From contig NC_063452.1 in the NCBI RefSeq assembly GCF_020379485.1, positions 37,276,650-37,340,649 on the forward strand: a DNA stretch of 64,000 nucleotides, in the 5' to 3' direction. This document shows positions 9,864 through 20,689 of this stretch, piece by piece (positions within the stretch are counted from its first letter, which is position 1; each line of letters begins with the position of its first letter). Source of the stretch: Brassica napus (lineage: Eukaryota > Streptophyta > Magnoliopsida > Brassicales > Brassicaceae). The notes beneath the pieces were generated by a model. That model was not told the DNA's origin, made no database searches, and saw only the letters and a list, made by a program, of their open reading frames with translations. A program made the translations under genes and the position numbers.

Positions 9864-12800
9864 AATGCCGTGAAGATTCTATTTCACGAGGAGTTCGCAG
9901 TGAAACACCCACATCCACCCAGCCCTGATAATGTTCGAATCGATCGACATGCCAACAGCAACGTCGATCGACACGCAGAAGCTAATATCGATTGACAACC
10001 TTCACCGCCTATCGATCGATGTGCCCCTATCACGTACCGAGTGCAGATGCTGAAGATAGATGTGGCACGACTTAACGCACTCAAGCCCAAACCTAAACCT
10101 TCAGAACAATCACCAGAGCATGTCATGACGCCTTCAGTTGATGGAGATGATCCTATGGAAGAAGATAGGGTTTCTACTGGAAGAACCCTAAGGAGAAGAA
10201 AGAAAAAAGTGGCGAGACATCTGAAGAGGGGGGCTAATGAAAAGGAAAAGGAAAATTTCCAAAAGTGAGTCTTCAGAATTCCTCTACATAAGCCATTCGA
10301 AGAAGCTTATTACAGCCACAGATTGTGGATGTTCTTCATAGAATCCAGAGAGAAAGAATAAGACATTAGGAGAATGTTCTGTGAAGCAAGAGAAAAGATG
10401 AGGAGAAGGATTACATTAAAGAAGAAGAGTAATCCTGGGCAATTTGTAATACCATGCACAGTGCAGGGTATTGAATTTCCACATGCCTTGTGCGACACAG
10501 GAGTATCAGTCAACATCCTACCTAGGGTTATGGCAGACCTTCTGGGTCTGAAGGTGGAGCCTTCACAGGAATTGTTCACTTTTGTGGATTGTTCCCAGAA
10601 GAGTTCAGGAGGATTTGTGAGAGACCTAGAGGTTCAGATTGGTAATGCCCTAGTTCCAGTAGATTTTCATGTCTTGGACATCAAGCTAAACTGGAACTCT
10701 TCTCTACTACTTGGGAGAGCTTTCTTGGGAGCAGTGTGCAACTTGCAAACCAACCAGTTGTGTCTAACACTTATCGATCCTAATGCCCACTACGACCATA
10801 TCCCAGTCAAGAAGCCACAGACGATCCCTAGAAGAATCAATGATGCAGGAATCATTGCAGCTTGACACTGTGGAGCCGAGTACGAATCTGACTACTCGGA
10901 ATCGATCGACACTCATCCAGTTCAATCGATCGACACAAGCCACCGAAAATCGACCGACGCTGACACTGAAAAATCGGTCGACACATATCCAGACGAGTGG
11001 GAGAACGACTACTACAACCACACTATTGCCGCTTACACCAGACAAGAGAAGCATATAGACGAGTATGATGATGATTTTGAGGAGGAACGAGCCATTGAGT
11101 ATAGAGCCATCATTGAGGAGGAAGATAAAATCTTACATCATTCCTCTTGGAAAAGGAACGCAAAATCGATCGACATGACAAGCTTGCCATCGATCGACAC
11201 TCAGCCTCAACAACGATGCCGAAAGCGTGCATCGACCGACACTGCCTACTACAAATCGATCGACACTGAGTTCAACCATGTGCGAGATGGAGACTACTCG
11301 ATTGGTAGTTGGGTAGATGAACACCACCACAAGAGCTTTGCAGTAGAAATAGCAACCCATACACCGGGAGCTGACGAAGTCTTCACAGACGAGGAGCTGC
11401 TCAACATGTAAAAGCGTGATCATACAGATCAGATTCTTGCTGAACCCGCTTGGGAAAGAACCAGATTGATCGACACTCATCATCAGAAATCAATCGACAA
11501 ACGTCCCCATCAATCGATCGACTTCAATAACACCACATCGATCGACAACCATCGAATACCGAAAACCACTGTAAGCGAAAAAGTTAAATTAGATAACGAG
11601 TATCTAACTCCAGACGTATTTGGTATTTTCAGGGACCCCAATGGCTTCACAAAAGCCATAAATGGTCGCACCCTACACGTATCTCGAGAAGATATCGTAG
11701 ATATCCTTCAGACATCTAATGGAGCAGACAATCTGTTCATGCATCAACGCAGCAAACAGAAGACTACAAAGGAGTTTTATGACACAGCTGGTGGCATAGA
11801 AAACAGCTTCAATCAACGATCTTGCCATACAACGCATCCATCAATCAACACAGACGTCCCAACGATCGCCAGACAGCCATAATTCAGCAGAAGAGCCTAT
11901 GACCTTTATGGTAACAGGAAATTCTACTGAGAAGAGAAAGATGAGTATGAAGTCTACAGAGACGAACGGGAATTTGCCAGAGATCTAGATGGACACACCA
12001 TCCCTGTTCACACCAAAGATATCAAAAGACTTCTAGAAAGAGCTTCAAGAGATGAGCCAGCCTACATATGTCTTCCCGAACATGCTAGCTCATTCACACA
12101 GACAAAGTTGGTACCAGAGATCTACACCAAGGACGAGATCAATGAGATGTTCTATGGAGTCTGTGGTGAACATGAGAGGAACAAAGAAGCTTTCCAGATG
12201 AAGCTTGATGGTGTCTACTATCCACTACAGAGGAGAGGCCTGATGGGAGATGTGATGACATCTATTTCCCAATGGATCTTACCATCAGTGCATTGACCTC
12301 CAAGGTTGAAGCTATACAAGGGGAGTTGGTGGAAATTCAGAGCTACATTGCGCGTCGACCATAAGCATCGATATCGATCGACAGACAAAACAACAAATCG
12401 ATCGACACCAACCATCCAACGTCGATCGACAGTGATACAAACCGAGGCCGGCTAGTACCAAAGATGACATCAGATACGTCCAACACACCTTACCACGAAA
12501 AGGAGATCTCAGCTGACACTTATGCCGCACTTACCAGACATCAATTCAACCTTGAGAGTCTTGGTCAAAGATTGCAGAGGATTGAAAACACAACTGTAGC
12601 AATGAAGGATAAATGGAACAGAGGGGATGAAGCGATGAGAGACTTTACTGGTACATGGTTCAACAAGCGCAAAGATGAGATGGATACTTGCTTTCCAACA
12701 AGTCCCAATTCTCCACATTACTAGCCAAAACACCTCCAAAGTCAAGCTAAATGACTATAACAAAGCGCTGAGTGGGAGGCAACCAACTATTATTGCAGGT

Positions 12801-12930
12801 CATAAAAAAAAAGATCCGAGTAGACGATTGCCATCTGTATCAACCGACGTGAACAAGTCGACATCGATCGACACTGACTCACCTGCGTCGACCGACAACA
12901 ACATCCATGAATCGTTCGACATCTATTCTG
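8090..12930 (+). repeat. Clusters of the ATCGATCGACA motif through the Athila-like element
   Basis: More than 30 exact or near copies occur in seven clusters: 8094-8270, 9755-10020, 10899-10985, 11164-11265, 11466-11545, 12353-12430 and 12837-12920. Within clusters spacing is often 22-26 bp (for example 9755, 9777, 9799, 9825). Variants keep the TCGAC core. In the coding frame the motif gives S-I-D. The same motif also occurs in the LTRs (6165, 7409-7485, 14286), where it codes for nothing. Confidence 0.85.
10374..10865 (+). CDS. Retroviral-type aspartic protease (Athila-like)
   Basis: The 163-codon open frame carries a retropepsin fold: VIPCTVQGIEFPHALCDTGVS gives the catalytic D-T-G, followed by NILPRVMADLLGL, the flap-like SGGFVRDLEVQIGN, and LLLGRAFL (the hydrophobic-hydrophobic-G motif closing the fold). 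The role is maturation of the gag polyprotein in virus-like particles. The frame runs on past the domain to a stop at 10863. In autonomous Athila elements RT would follow in the same polyprotein; here it does not. The first ATG is used only because no better start is visible; in life it would be part of a gag-protease fusion. Confidence 0.75.
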   Translation: MFCEAREKMRRRITLKKKSNPGQFVIPCTVQGIEFPHALCDTGVSVNILPRVMADLLGLKVEPSQELFTFVDCSQKSSGGFVRDLEVQIGNALVPVDFHVLDIKLNWNSSLLLGRAFLGAVCNLQTNQLCLTLIDPNAHYDHIPVKKPQTIPRRINDAGIIAA

Positions 12931-12989
12931 GTCTGGTATATCGTTCCTACTTGTTACTTTTAGTCCTTATGATTTATTATTCACCATAA
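10866..12989 (+). pseudogene. SID-repeat coding-like region downstream of protease, function unknown
   Basis: Several plus-strand frames here (11175-11411, 11466-11882, 12108-12296, 12464-12989) read as protein of one style. SIDT/SIDN/STDT tetrapeptides sit every 8 or so residues, alternating with ordinary sequence. Two segments resemble each other: FRDPNGFTKAINGRTLHVSR...DIVDILQ (about 11625-11715) and FARDLDGHTIPVHTKDIKRLL (about 11970-12035), suggesting an internally duplicated domain. A third piece is YTKDEINEMFYGVCGEHE. No RT, RNase H, integrase or envelope motif is seen. I do not recognise the function. Confidence 0.45.
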
Positions 12990-14062
12990 CTCCGACTGAA
13001 TTTACACTGAGGACAATGTAGTTTAAGTCTGGGGGGAGGTTTACAGATATTTATCTACTTATTAGTCTTATTAAAATTATTTTCAAATTAAGTTATTATT
13101 GAGTCAATAAAGGGATTATGAACTTATAGATTTTGCTAGATATCTAACCACTCTTTAGCACCATTCTAGACTTATTGATTGCAGATAGTACTATAGATAC
13201 TAAAGTGGATCAACCTGTCAACTAACCACTCTTGCTAAGATTGTTTTGAAGGAACCAAAACTGACTTCCAACACTAAACCTGACACAACTGCTTGTCTTG
13301 GGGCTTGGTATACATGAGATCAGATTCTTGAAACAAGTCTGGAAGGTAAAGCCTTGTGTATATAGATTTATCACCCTTTCTCTCTCTATTTTCGAAATAT
13401 AGATTATATAAAAAAAAAATAAAATAATATATATGTATTATATTAGAAATTTATTAGGAACAAATTCGAACATGACTTGGTGGCTACAACCATTAAGGCT
13501 TGCTTCATAAGAATTTCATAGGTGTAAAGGATTAGAACATGACTTGGTGGCAACCACCATTAAGGCTTGCTTCACAAATAATCGTAGGATACAGGTCAAA
13601 AAGAAGTGAACAGGACTTGGTGGCAACCACCATTAAGCCTTGATTCGTGGAAGTCTGTCCAATCTTGGTTATTGATCTTGCATATAAGGAGACTTTTAAC
13701 CAAGATAGAAAATTAGTAGAGAGAAATGATATGAACTAATGTTTACCGGCAGGTCCAGATACTTGTTTGAGAATCCTTGAATCATGTGATCGATACTCCC
13801 AAGGTAAAGCCTTCACTTTTATTTTATGTTAAGAAATGAAGTTGGTAGAGGTGAATGAAAGATAAGATTATGCTAAGTTGTTGGCTAGATGAATTTGGTT
13901 GCTAAGCTAGGATATGGTATGATGTACTTTTGTGATTAGGATTTCTTAGAAGTGGATTGCAATATTGTAGAGGTGATGATTCTAAGTTTCAAATCTTGTG
14001 AGTCCCTGCTGTTTTTAAAACCTCTTTCAGAGAGACTGCATGTTTGTTTTGCTTGAGGACAA
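12990..14062 (+). other. 3' non-coding region of the Athila-like element
   Basis: About 1.1 kb without coding sense. It begins with a polypurine-like tctggggggagg near 13030, has a short AT-rich microsatellite (13405-13440) and contains the three-copy repeat described separately. A long non-coding stretch before the 3' polypurine tract is usual in Athila/Tat elements. Confidence 0.5.
13469..13644 (+). repeat. Three-copy tandem repeat (about 62-78 bp unit)
   Basis: The phrase gacttggtggcaaccaccattaa (first copy slightly different) followed by ggcttgcttca recurs at about 13472, 13537 and 13615, separated by unrelated or diverged spacer. It lies in the non-coding region upstream of the polypurine tract. 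Confidence 0.75.
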
Positions 14063-14063
14063 G

Positions 14064-14086
14064 CAAAAGGGTAAGTCTGGGGGAGT
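14064..14086 (+). other. Polypurine tract of Athila-like element
   Basis: aaaagggtaagtctgggggag immediately precedes the LTR start TGATTGACTATGG. It defines the inner edge of the 3' LTR. Confidence 0.7.
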
Positions 14087-14857
14087 TGATTGACTATGGA
14101 TTTGACCCATTTTTATCCATAATTTATAAGTGTTTTTACTAATATTTATATTATTATAGAGCCTATTTATAAGATTAGGAACGTTTTGGAGATAAGTGAT
14201 GATTTTGGAGCATTTTGGAGATATTTGGAGCAAGCACCCGAGATGACCATCGAGATCGACAATCGGTCGATATTGAAGAGCTAGAATCGATCGATACACA
14301 ATTCATTGCTCCTTTGGTCACAACCGACTTGAAGCCCAAGATTTCACTATTTTACAAGATTGCCCCTTACGAGTTTTACCCTAATTATATAAGTTTTGCC
14401 GCCATATTAGAGGCAAAGTGTGCTTTTTGTTTTGTGTTCTTCTTTATGTTTTATTGTTTACTGATAGATAGGAGAGAAGATCCAAAGTTATAATTTGTGA
14501 TTGAAACTCCATTGACATTTATCTTATCTATTCTATGCAGTTTTTATATCTAACCATTGTTATGAATTGCTTAGCCATGTCTGAGTAGTTCTCTTGTTAG
14601 ATTTTAGGGTTTAAATAGGTTATGAGGGATTAGCCCCAACTAAGGAGTGCTGAGTTGTGATAATCATCATTAGAATTGTTCATTAATGCTTGTCTCTAGA
14701 TTAGCTACCTAGAAATTGTCCTAGGATTGATTGATAAAAGCCATAGCTAATTCTCATCCTGAAAACATTCTAATTAAACTTCGTTTCTTACTATGAGCAA
14801 GGCGAGAGCTGATCTAGTGAGCTTAGTAAGCATTCATTCAACCTGCGTATAAAGCCA
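14087..14857 (+). repeat. 3' LTR of Athila-like element, truncated
   Basis: It aligns with the 5' LTR from TGATTGACTATGG until about cattcattcaacctgcgtataaagcc, where homology stops abruptly. By comparison with the 5' LTR roughly the last 490 bp are missing. It preserves the uninterrupted site used to define the solo LTR in the other copy, and contains atcgatcgata in non-coding DNA. Confidence 0.75.
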
Positions 14858-15480
14858 TTGATCTGCAGTTCAATTGGTGACAGCTTGTCCAGTGGGAATG
14901 CTGTTAAAGAGTGAGGTCCTGGGTTCGAGGCTCACCAACAATCTAATTATGGAGTTAGAGAGAACTCATAATGGAGGGGTTGGGGTCGGTGCGTTGCAGC
15001 GCTGTGAGCCTGGGGCCCACGGGGCAGGTAGTTCCCACGGGACGGGTTGTCACAAATAGATTCTGGATACTGAGATTGTCGCTCGAGAAACCTCGAAGGA
15101 CATGTCCTACAATGTGTTTTCATTATAATTATTACTATTTTCCATTCAAGGTCTTTGATTTTGCGTCGGGACTCGTGATTCAACTATTATGGATTTGTTT
15201 GGTTGCTGGTGGATGGATCTAATTATTCTGGGAGGGAGCGGTTCAAATGAGTGCTCAATGGTGTGGCCAGTTTGGCAAAAAATTGCATTGTAATTGAGGT
15301 CTGTCTTTGGTGGGTTGTCAAATGGGTTTTTACTATCAGAAAGTCGTAGGTTATCGATTCGATTGTAGTAGACAATACAATCTGTAGAGAGAATATCGAA
15401 CCTGAGTTAGTTCCCCTGACTGTCTTATCCATTACGGCAACTAGAACTATAGCATCAAGTTTTTCTAGTTGCCATTCAGT
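14858..15480 (+). mobile_element. Possible tRNA-derived SINE or tRNA-like fragment
   Basis: Just after the broken LTR the sequence reads ttcaattggtgacagcttg and, about 45 bp on, gggttcgaggctc. The latter fits the RNA polymerase III B-box (GGTTCGANNCC) and the former could be a weak A-box, the arrangement found in tRNA genes and plant SINEs. The region is GC-richer than its neighbours. I see no cloverleaf, no clear T- or A-rich tail and no target duplication, so this is only a candidate. A second B-box-like ggttatcgattcgattg is near 15350. Confidence 0.3.
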
Positions 15481-16090
15481 GGAAGCTAATGGTTAAGAGT
15501 TTGATTTTAATTAAATAATCATGTATATAATAAAAAAGAAACATTGGTAATAAATGCGTTCACACAATAATTGACATGTAGTAGCCTTACAATCATTTAA
15601 AACTAGAATGCTGACGCAGCAACTTTACAATCATTTAACGCGTTCACACACTAATTATTTAACTCGATGGCAGACCCTTTGATGTATTCACACAATAGTT
15701 TTTTTAATCAACTCATTTTTAGTTCCTGCATTTTTAACCTTTGTATTGGAAAATTGAAGTTCTCTCCGTGCAGTACTGGATAATATCATTGTTTAAAAAA
15801 AAATTACCAAATCATTAAGAGTCGCATCAAAAGTGCTAGAATGAAAATGTTTTTAGAAATTAAAAGTTTCGTACCTTACCGAAATTAACCATGGTTGAGG
15901 CTTTTATACAAGAAGGTAACAAATAATTGTGATTGGTTAAGAATTACGAAAACTGAGGTGAAGAACACCACACACAAAGTTGGATCTTTAGTTTAGCCAA
16001 ATATTTATTTTCTTTACAGAGTTTTCATATCAAACCAATAATTAGAAACATAATCAAATTGGTAGGGGTGCCAAAAAAAATTTAAACTAA
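15481..16090. other. AT-rich non-coding stretch
   Basis: No gene seen. The phrases ttacaatcattta and gcgttcacacaataatt / gcgttcacacactaatt recur between 15555 and 15695, suggesting a decayed short tandem duplication. Confidence 0.4.
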
Positions 16091-16564
16091 GAGAGATAGA
16101 ATGCTCCCAGACACAACATTCATGAGTGGTCTTTACCCACTGTTCTGTTGAGCTCTCCCCTGCTTTTTGGTCTAACTTTTACCTTTCTTTGGTACAAAGT
16201 TCACCAACTTTCCTCTCCTTTTCAAAAAGCTTTCTATTTTCGGGAGTATCCTCCGGTCCCTTTACCGAACTTTTCTTCATCCACTGGGTTCAGCCCCCGA
16301 CTTTGGTCAGAGGGTCCGTCGGCGACGCCTGCTACTCAGCGGAAGATAGACTATGGCGAGTCTTAGCTCTCAACTAGTTGATTTTTTCCTTGGAGAAATA
16401 CCTTCTGCTTCTATTTCCCAGTTCCGTGCTGAGTTTAGAACCCATGAGTGTCTCTATCTTTAAGCAGTCAATCGTTAAACTCCATTGCCTCACGACTGAG
16501 GAATCCCTGTTTCTCCCCTTACATTCACTCTTGTTTCCTCTCTAAGCTTTGCGCCACAGTCTAT

Positions 16565-18094
16565 ATGGCTAGAAAGTTTACGGCTTCTAAAAAAGCCAAA
16601 GGTCCTGCGGGGTCTTCAGCTCATGTACGGCGGATACAGATCCCTCCAACAGACAACTCTGCTCTTATTGAGATGAATAAACTTACACTTATAGGAAGAG
16701 TCACCAACCCTGAGATGCAGAATACTCGAGCCCTGGTGGACTTTTTTCTCCAGCATTGGCAGGTTGCTGGAACTATTACTGGCTGCGACCTCGGCCCATA
16801 TCTCTTTCAGTTCAGTTTTGATTTGGAGAGAGATCTCCAAAGCATTCTCCTCAGAGGTCCATACCATTTAAAAAAATGAACGTTTATGCTCCTGCGTTGG
16901 GAGCCTATAGTCTCTGAGAACTTCCCATCGAGCATCTCATTCTTGATAAGGATTCATGGTATCCCGCTCCACTATTGGACTGAGCAAGCCCTTCAGGATA
17001 TTTGATCTGGGATAGGTCACGTGGAAGTTAAAGATGTCCCGAAAGGACGCATCCGATTGGCTATCAATGGTTTGTTTCCGTTAGAAACTTGCCTTGAAAT
17101 CAATCTGCCTTCGGGGGAGACTAAAGAGGTGGACCTAGAGTATGAAAAACTCGAAAAACATTGTTTCCTCTGATCCCCATTCTCCCATGATAAGGATGAC
17201 TGTCCGTCTGTCTGTATCGGTGATGTACGCTCGAAGCCGGTGGGCATTAACCAAGCCAGAACCTTAGAAAAGCTTGCTGAAAGAAGAAGAAAATATCGTA
17301 GACGAGATATGACTAATTTACCTCTACATACATCAAGGTTTGGAGCTAGCCATCAAGAGCACAGTGAACACAATCGTCTCAGACACTCTCGCCCTATGGG
17401 AGAACGGGATGACAGAACTGAAAGGCGAGACTTCCCTCATTACAATCAGAGGCGCCCTCAAATATCTACCCATTCTTCCTCCTACAGAACTGAATTTCCA
17501 CAGACTGAGAGATAGGTCCCGAGGAAGGAGTCTTCAGTTACTCATTCTAGGAGTACATATGAAGTTAACGTGAATAGGCCAGCTCACTCACTCTCCCTAC
17601 AGATTCCTCTTTCTCAAGTGTCCCACACACCCTCTTTGACACCACTAAAGGAACCAATGCAGCCTGTGTCTGCTGCTGCTTCTGGTAGTATGAATGTTTC
17701 CTCAGATCGACGATCAGCCCTGGAACGTCTGGCACCTGCAAAGGATCGGCTCTTTGCACTGGAAAGGTTATCTCCAGCTGGAAGCTATAACGGTTCCCAG
17801 GAACGATGCTCTGCTCTTGCTTGTATTTATCTGCCCTCGGATAGGGAACCTTTACCTCAGCTGGAAAGGTTATCTCCAGCTGGAACCTTCGAGATACGTT
17901 ATTTCGAAGAGACCATGCCCGATGTCCCCTTTGCTGACGGGATGGGAGCTTCAGGTTTAAAGGTCCCAACCAATGGGTTCTCTCCAATCCGATCTTTGAT
18001 TGAAGATATAATTCATGTTTCTCTCTGTCTAGGCTCCATTCCTGCAGAGCTGAACCAGGAGGATCTCCCTGCTGCAGGACCTCTGATACACTAA
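16565..18094 (+). pseudogene. LINE ORF1: DUF4283 domain and zinc-knuckle remnant
   Basis: ORF1 proteins of plant L1 elements bind RNA. The start is MARKFTASKKAKG (16565), followed by LIEMNKLTLIGRVTNP and FQFSFDLERDLQSILLRGPY, the DUF4283 domain. After a frameshift at about 16880 the second half (LIRIHGIPLHYWTEQ, then VDLEYEKLEKHCFL) leads to a zinc knuckle whose second cysteine codon is a TGA stop (near 17172), with SPFSHDKDDCPS after it. The basic, proline-rich tail has a thrice-repeated SALERL/QLERLSPAG motif (17720-17890). The gene is dead. Confidence 0.65.
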
Positions 18095-18107
18095 AAATGA
18101 ATCTTTG

Positions 18108-18959
18108 CTACTGTCAAGTTTAAACAGTGGTAATTGTAATATTTGAGATTCAATCCAGAGGACCAGTTCACACTTTACTCTTATGAGTTTGATATTAAGC
18201 TAAGAACAGTAGATAGTTTTGAATTCAATAGTGACGTAGGAAACAAGTAATGAAAGGTTGTATTCAATTTAAACAAGAAGCTAGCCTAAAATAATTCATC
18301 GGGTGCTGATACTGAGCCAAACAATTATTCAAGCACGATGAGATGCAATCTAGAACTCGGATCACTCGTGCTGGGACAACCCACTGTCGTGTTGTTTTTC
18401 CTTTTGCAGATCGATCTTGTTACCTAAGCTCTCGTTTGGAACAAGATGCGATAGCAACCTTTAGAGATCAGGTCCGATCAGTTCACTTAACACCCTAATA
18501 TCCACTTTCGCTGATTAGGGATACTAAGCTCATTCATAATTGATCCAGCTATCTTCTACACGGTTAGTGAGTTGATTAACTTAGGTTCGAACATTAAGTG
18601 ATCAAGTTAATTCAAGCAATAAGGACTAGAATGAAGACACTAATGAGATCGCTTATCTATGTTCAGCTCATGTGATCAAACACCCTATAACCCTAAGCAA
18701 GCTTAGCCGACTACTCGATCATTATGCAAGATGACACAGACATAATTTCAGAATAGTGCTGCATAGAACTTAGAGTAGAAAACAAGGGTTCAGGATAATC
18801 TTCTTTAGATGAGAGATGTAGCCTTCTCCCTTACAAGTTGCAAATCGCCAAATACAATCTAGAGTTCTTACAAAAACTAGCGTAGAAAACAAAATAAAGA
18901 ATATGATGGCTTTTGTATGGAGGCGCCATCGACTTAGGAGAGATAAGGTGATTAGGGAA
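18108..18959. mobile_element. 852-bp insertion of unknown class in LINE ORF1, flanked by 8-bp repeats
   Basis: LINE-like sequence stops near 18100 and resumes near 18965. The intervening block is bounded by the same 8 bases, aatctttg, at 18100-18107 and 18960-18967. An 8-bp target duplication fits hAT-family transposons, but I find no matching terminal inverted repeats and no coding region, and the ends are not TG...CA. The 8-bp match could also be chance. Confidence 0.4.
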
Positions 18960-18964
18960 AATCT

Positions 18965-19519
18965 TTGAAAGATATGGAAACTTCCATAAATGTCGGGAAC
19001 AATCGTCTGGCTGCTTCTGGTGGGATCAACCGTCAGACTATTCCGCTCGATTGTTCTGCGGGGAAAGACTCTAATTCTTGCTCCTTTCTTCACGCTTCTT
19101 CCTTCTGCTCTTCAGTCAACTCCAGACCTGAAATGGCTCTACACGATAAAACATTGAAAAAACAAGTTAGAAAGCATATACACAATGGTGTCAAAAACAC
19201 CATATATCAACCTCCGTTAAAAAGGTTTGGTAAAATCGCTGCAGCAAAGATAACAGGCAAACGAAAGGCCCCTGCACAACCTACATCTAAGAAGGCCATG
19301 AGGAACTCTCCATTAGGATTCTCGGTGAAGAAGCGAAGGATTTCAAAGGTACAAAATTCCCTGTGCAGTAGACGACGGTTGGTGATGAACTCTGACGCTA
19401 ATAAAACAGGGGCTGCGGGTCCTAAAAAATCCCCGCCTGCACCAAAGATCGTTCCTGCTAGTAGGAGAAAGGTCGTAGATTTTCGGCCACCTCAAGATCC
19501 TCTTCCTTTGCATGCTTGA
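18965..19519 (+). pseudogene. LINE ORF1 C-terminal region
   Basis: The open 184-codon frame is lysine- and proline-rich (KKQVRKHIHNGVKN, ITGKRKAPAQPTSKKAMRNS, PASRRKVVDFRPPQDPLPLHA), as in the basic tails of plant L1 ORF1 proteins that end just before the endonuclease. It continues ORF1 after the 852-bp insertion. The product is RNA-binding by family; nothing catalytic is expected. Confidence 0.5.
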
Positions 19520-19977
19520 GCTGGAACTGTCAAGGGATTGGGAGCACCCTTACAGTCCAGCGGTTGAAGTAGATTCACAAGCGCCTATCTCCAGATCTTC
19601 TATTTTTAATGGAGACTAAGAACTCTCAAGAACAGTGCTCCATACCTTTCAGAATTCTCCTTATAAAAAATCATTTCTCAGCGCCCCCTGTGGGATTAAG
19701 TTGTGGATTAATGTTATCTTGAAAAGAAGATGTTCACGTTGATATTTTGTACTCTTCTTGCAACATTATTGACACCTTCGTTAAATCAAAGACATTCTCT
19801 TTCTATGTCTCGTTTATCTATGGTACACAAAAGAAAGAGGATCGGCCTGCATTCTGGAGCAAGCTAGTGGAACTTGGTAAAGCCCGTGAGGATGCCTGGC
19901 TGCTTACAGGGGATTTTAATGACTTGCTTGACAATGAAGAAAAAGTGGGAGGACCACTTCGATGGGAAGGTTCCTTC
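19520..19977 (+). pseudogene. LINE endonuclease (EEP) N-terminal half
   Basis: Directly after ORF1, one frame reads LSWNCQGIGS, then PDLLFLMETKNSQ: the N (WN.G) and E (ETK) active-site motifs of the apurinic-type LINE endonuclease. A later frame (from 19747) has FYVSFIYGTQKKEDRPAFWS and WLLTGDFNDLLDNEEKVGG, the conserved GDFN motif. Stops and a frame change separate them. The domain is cut at 19977 by the Tat element; its other half is at 28040. Confidence 0.8.
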
Positions 19978-19982
19978 CTAGC

Positions 19983-20437
19983 TGTTGGACCCAATTTTGG
20001 TCAGTACATTAATGGGCCACGGTCAAAGGCATGACCGAAATGAACTGAAGCCCGTAGCAAGCAATCGAGCTCGAAAGCGAAGACTTCGAGGTCCCGGAGA
20101 TCGCGGAGCAGTTACGGAGATCACGAGGTCGACTTACTATAAAGGAAGGAGAGTGGACATGAAGAAGCACACGTTGAAAACCCAGAGAGAGCTACACACT
20201 TACATCGACCTTGTTCTCATCCCAATTTTTGATTCTTTCTGTTCGGATCTCATTTGTATCACTCGATCTAATTCAGCTCATTGTATTCGACCTTATTGAT
20301 CAATAAAGTCCATTTTTACCTACTGGAAACTGTTTAACATCGTTGTATTCTAAAGATATTGTTGCCTACATCATTTGTCTTCCCTAGATCAAACCCCGAT
20401 CACTATCAAATACTTAGTGTAGATTTTAGGTTCTACA
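19983..20437 (+). repeat. 5' LTR of Tat element
   Basis: TGTTGGACCC at the start and GGTTCTACA at the end; it aligns with 27566-28034 nearly throughout. TATA-like ctataaagg at about 20138 lies upstream of the likely R region. Confidence 0.9.
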
Positions 20438-20440
20438 TTT

Positions 20441-20458
20441 TGGCGCCGACTGTGGGGA
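20441..20458 (+). other. Primer-binding site of Tat element
   Basis: TGGCGCCGACTGTGGGGA starts three bases after the LTR end. The first eight bases match the CCA-end complement used by tRNA-Asp-primed elements; the remainder differs, so the exact tRNA is uncertain. Confidence 0.7.
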
Positions 20459-20689
20459 AGATAAACGAAAAAAATCTTTGCTAAGAAACCGATCTAAGTT
20501 TCCTAAGCGCGACTATGGACCCTACCCCAATTCGATCCGACTGCACCGAATCAATCGATCTCGACCTCTTCAGATCGATGAGGCCGATCGCATCGAAAAA
20601 GTCGATGTTCTAAACGAGAAATCCTGCGCTTCGTAAGAAGCGACTGACGACGCCACCATCATCGCCTGCGAAGATACGGTACAAAAAGG

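Larger units (their letters stand above)
5965..14857 (+). mobile_element. Athila-like Ty3/gypsy element with gag and protease but no pol
   Basis: Plus-strand layout: 5' LTR (5965-7904, containing a solo LTR of another element), tRNA-Asp PBS (7909-7926), gag (about 7950-9860), aspartic protease (10374-10865), a long SID-rich coding-like region (10866-12990), about 1 kb non-coding, polypurine tract and a truncated 3' LTR (14087-14857). Nothing resembling RT, RNase H or integrase is present over 3 kb where Athila elements carry pol, so this is a non-autonomous derivative. The two LTRs are clearly homologous. The 3' LTR lacks its last roughly 490 bp. Confidence 0.75.

Noticed and set aside
9755..10020. 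Regularly spaced ATCGATCGACA as a CRISPR or bacterial signal
   Set aside because: The repeats lie in a retrotransposon reading frame and LTRs with no cas-like genes; spacing is short and variable.
14858..15060. Functional tRNA gene suggested by the B-box-like gggttcgaggc
   Set aside because: No acceptor stem or anticodon arm could be folded by eye; kept only as a weak SINE-like candidate.
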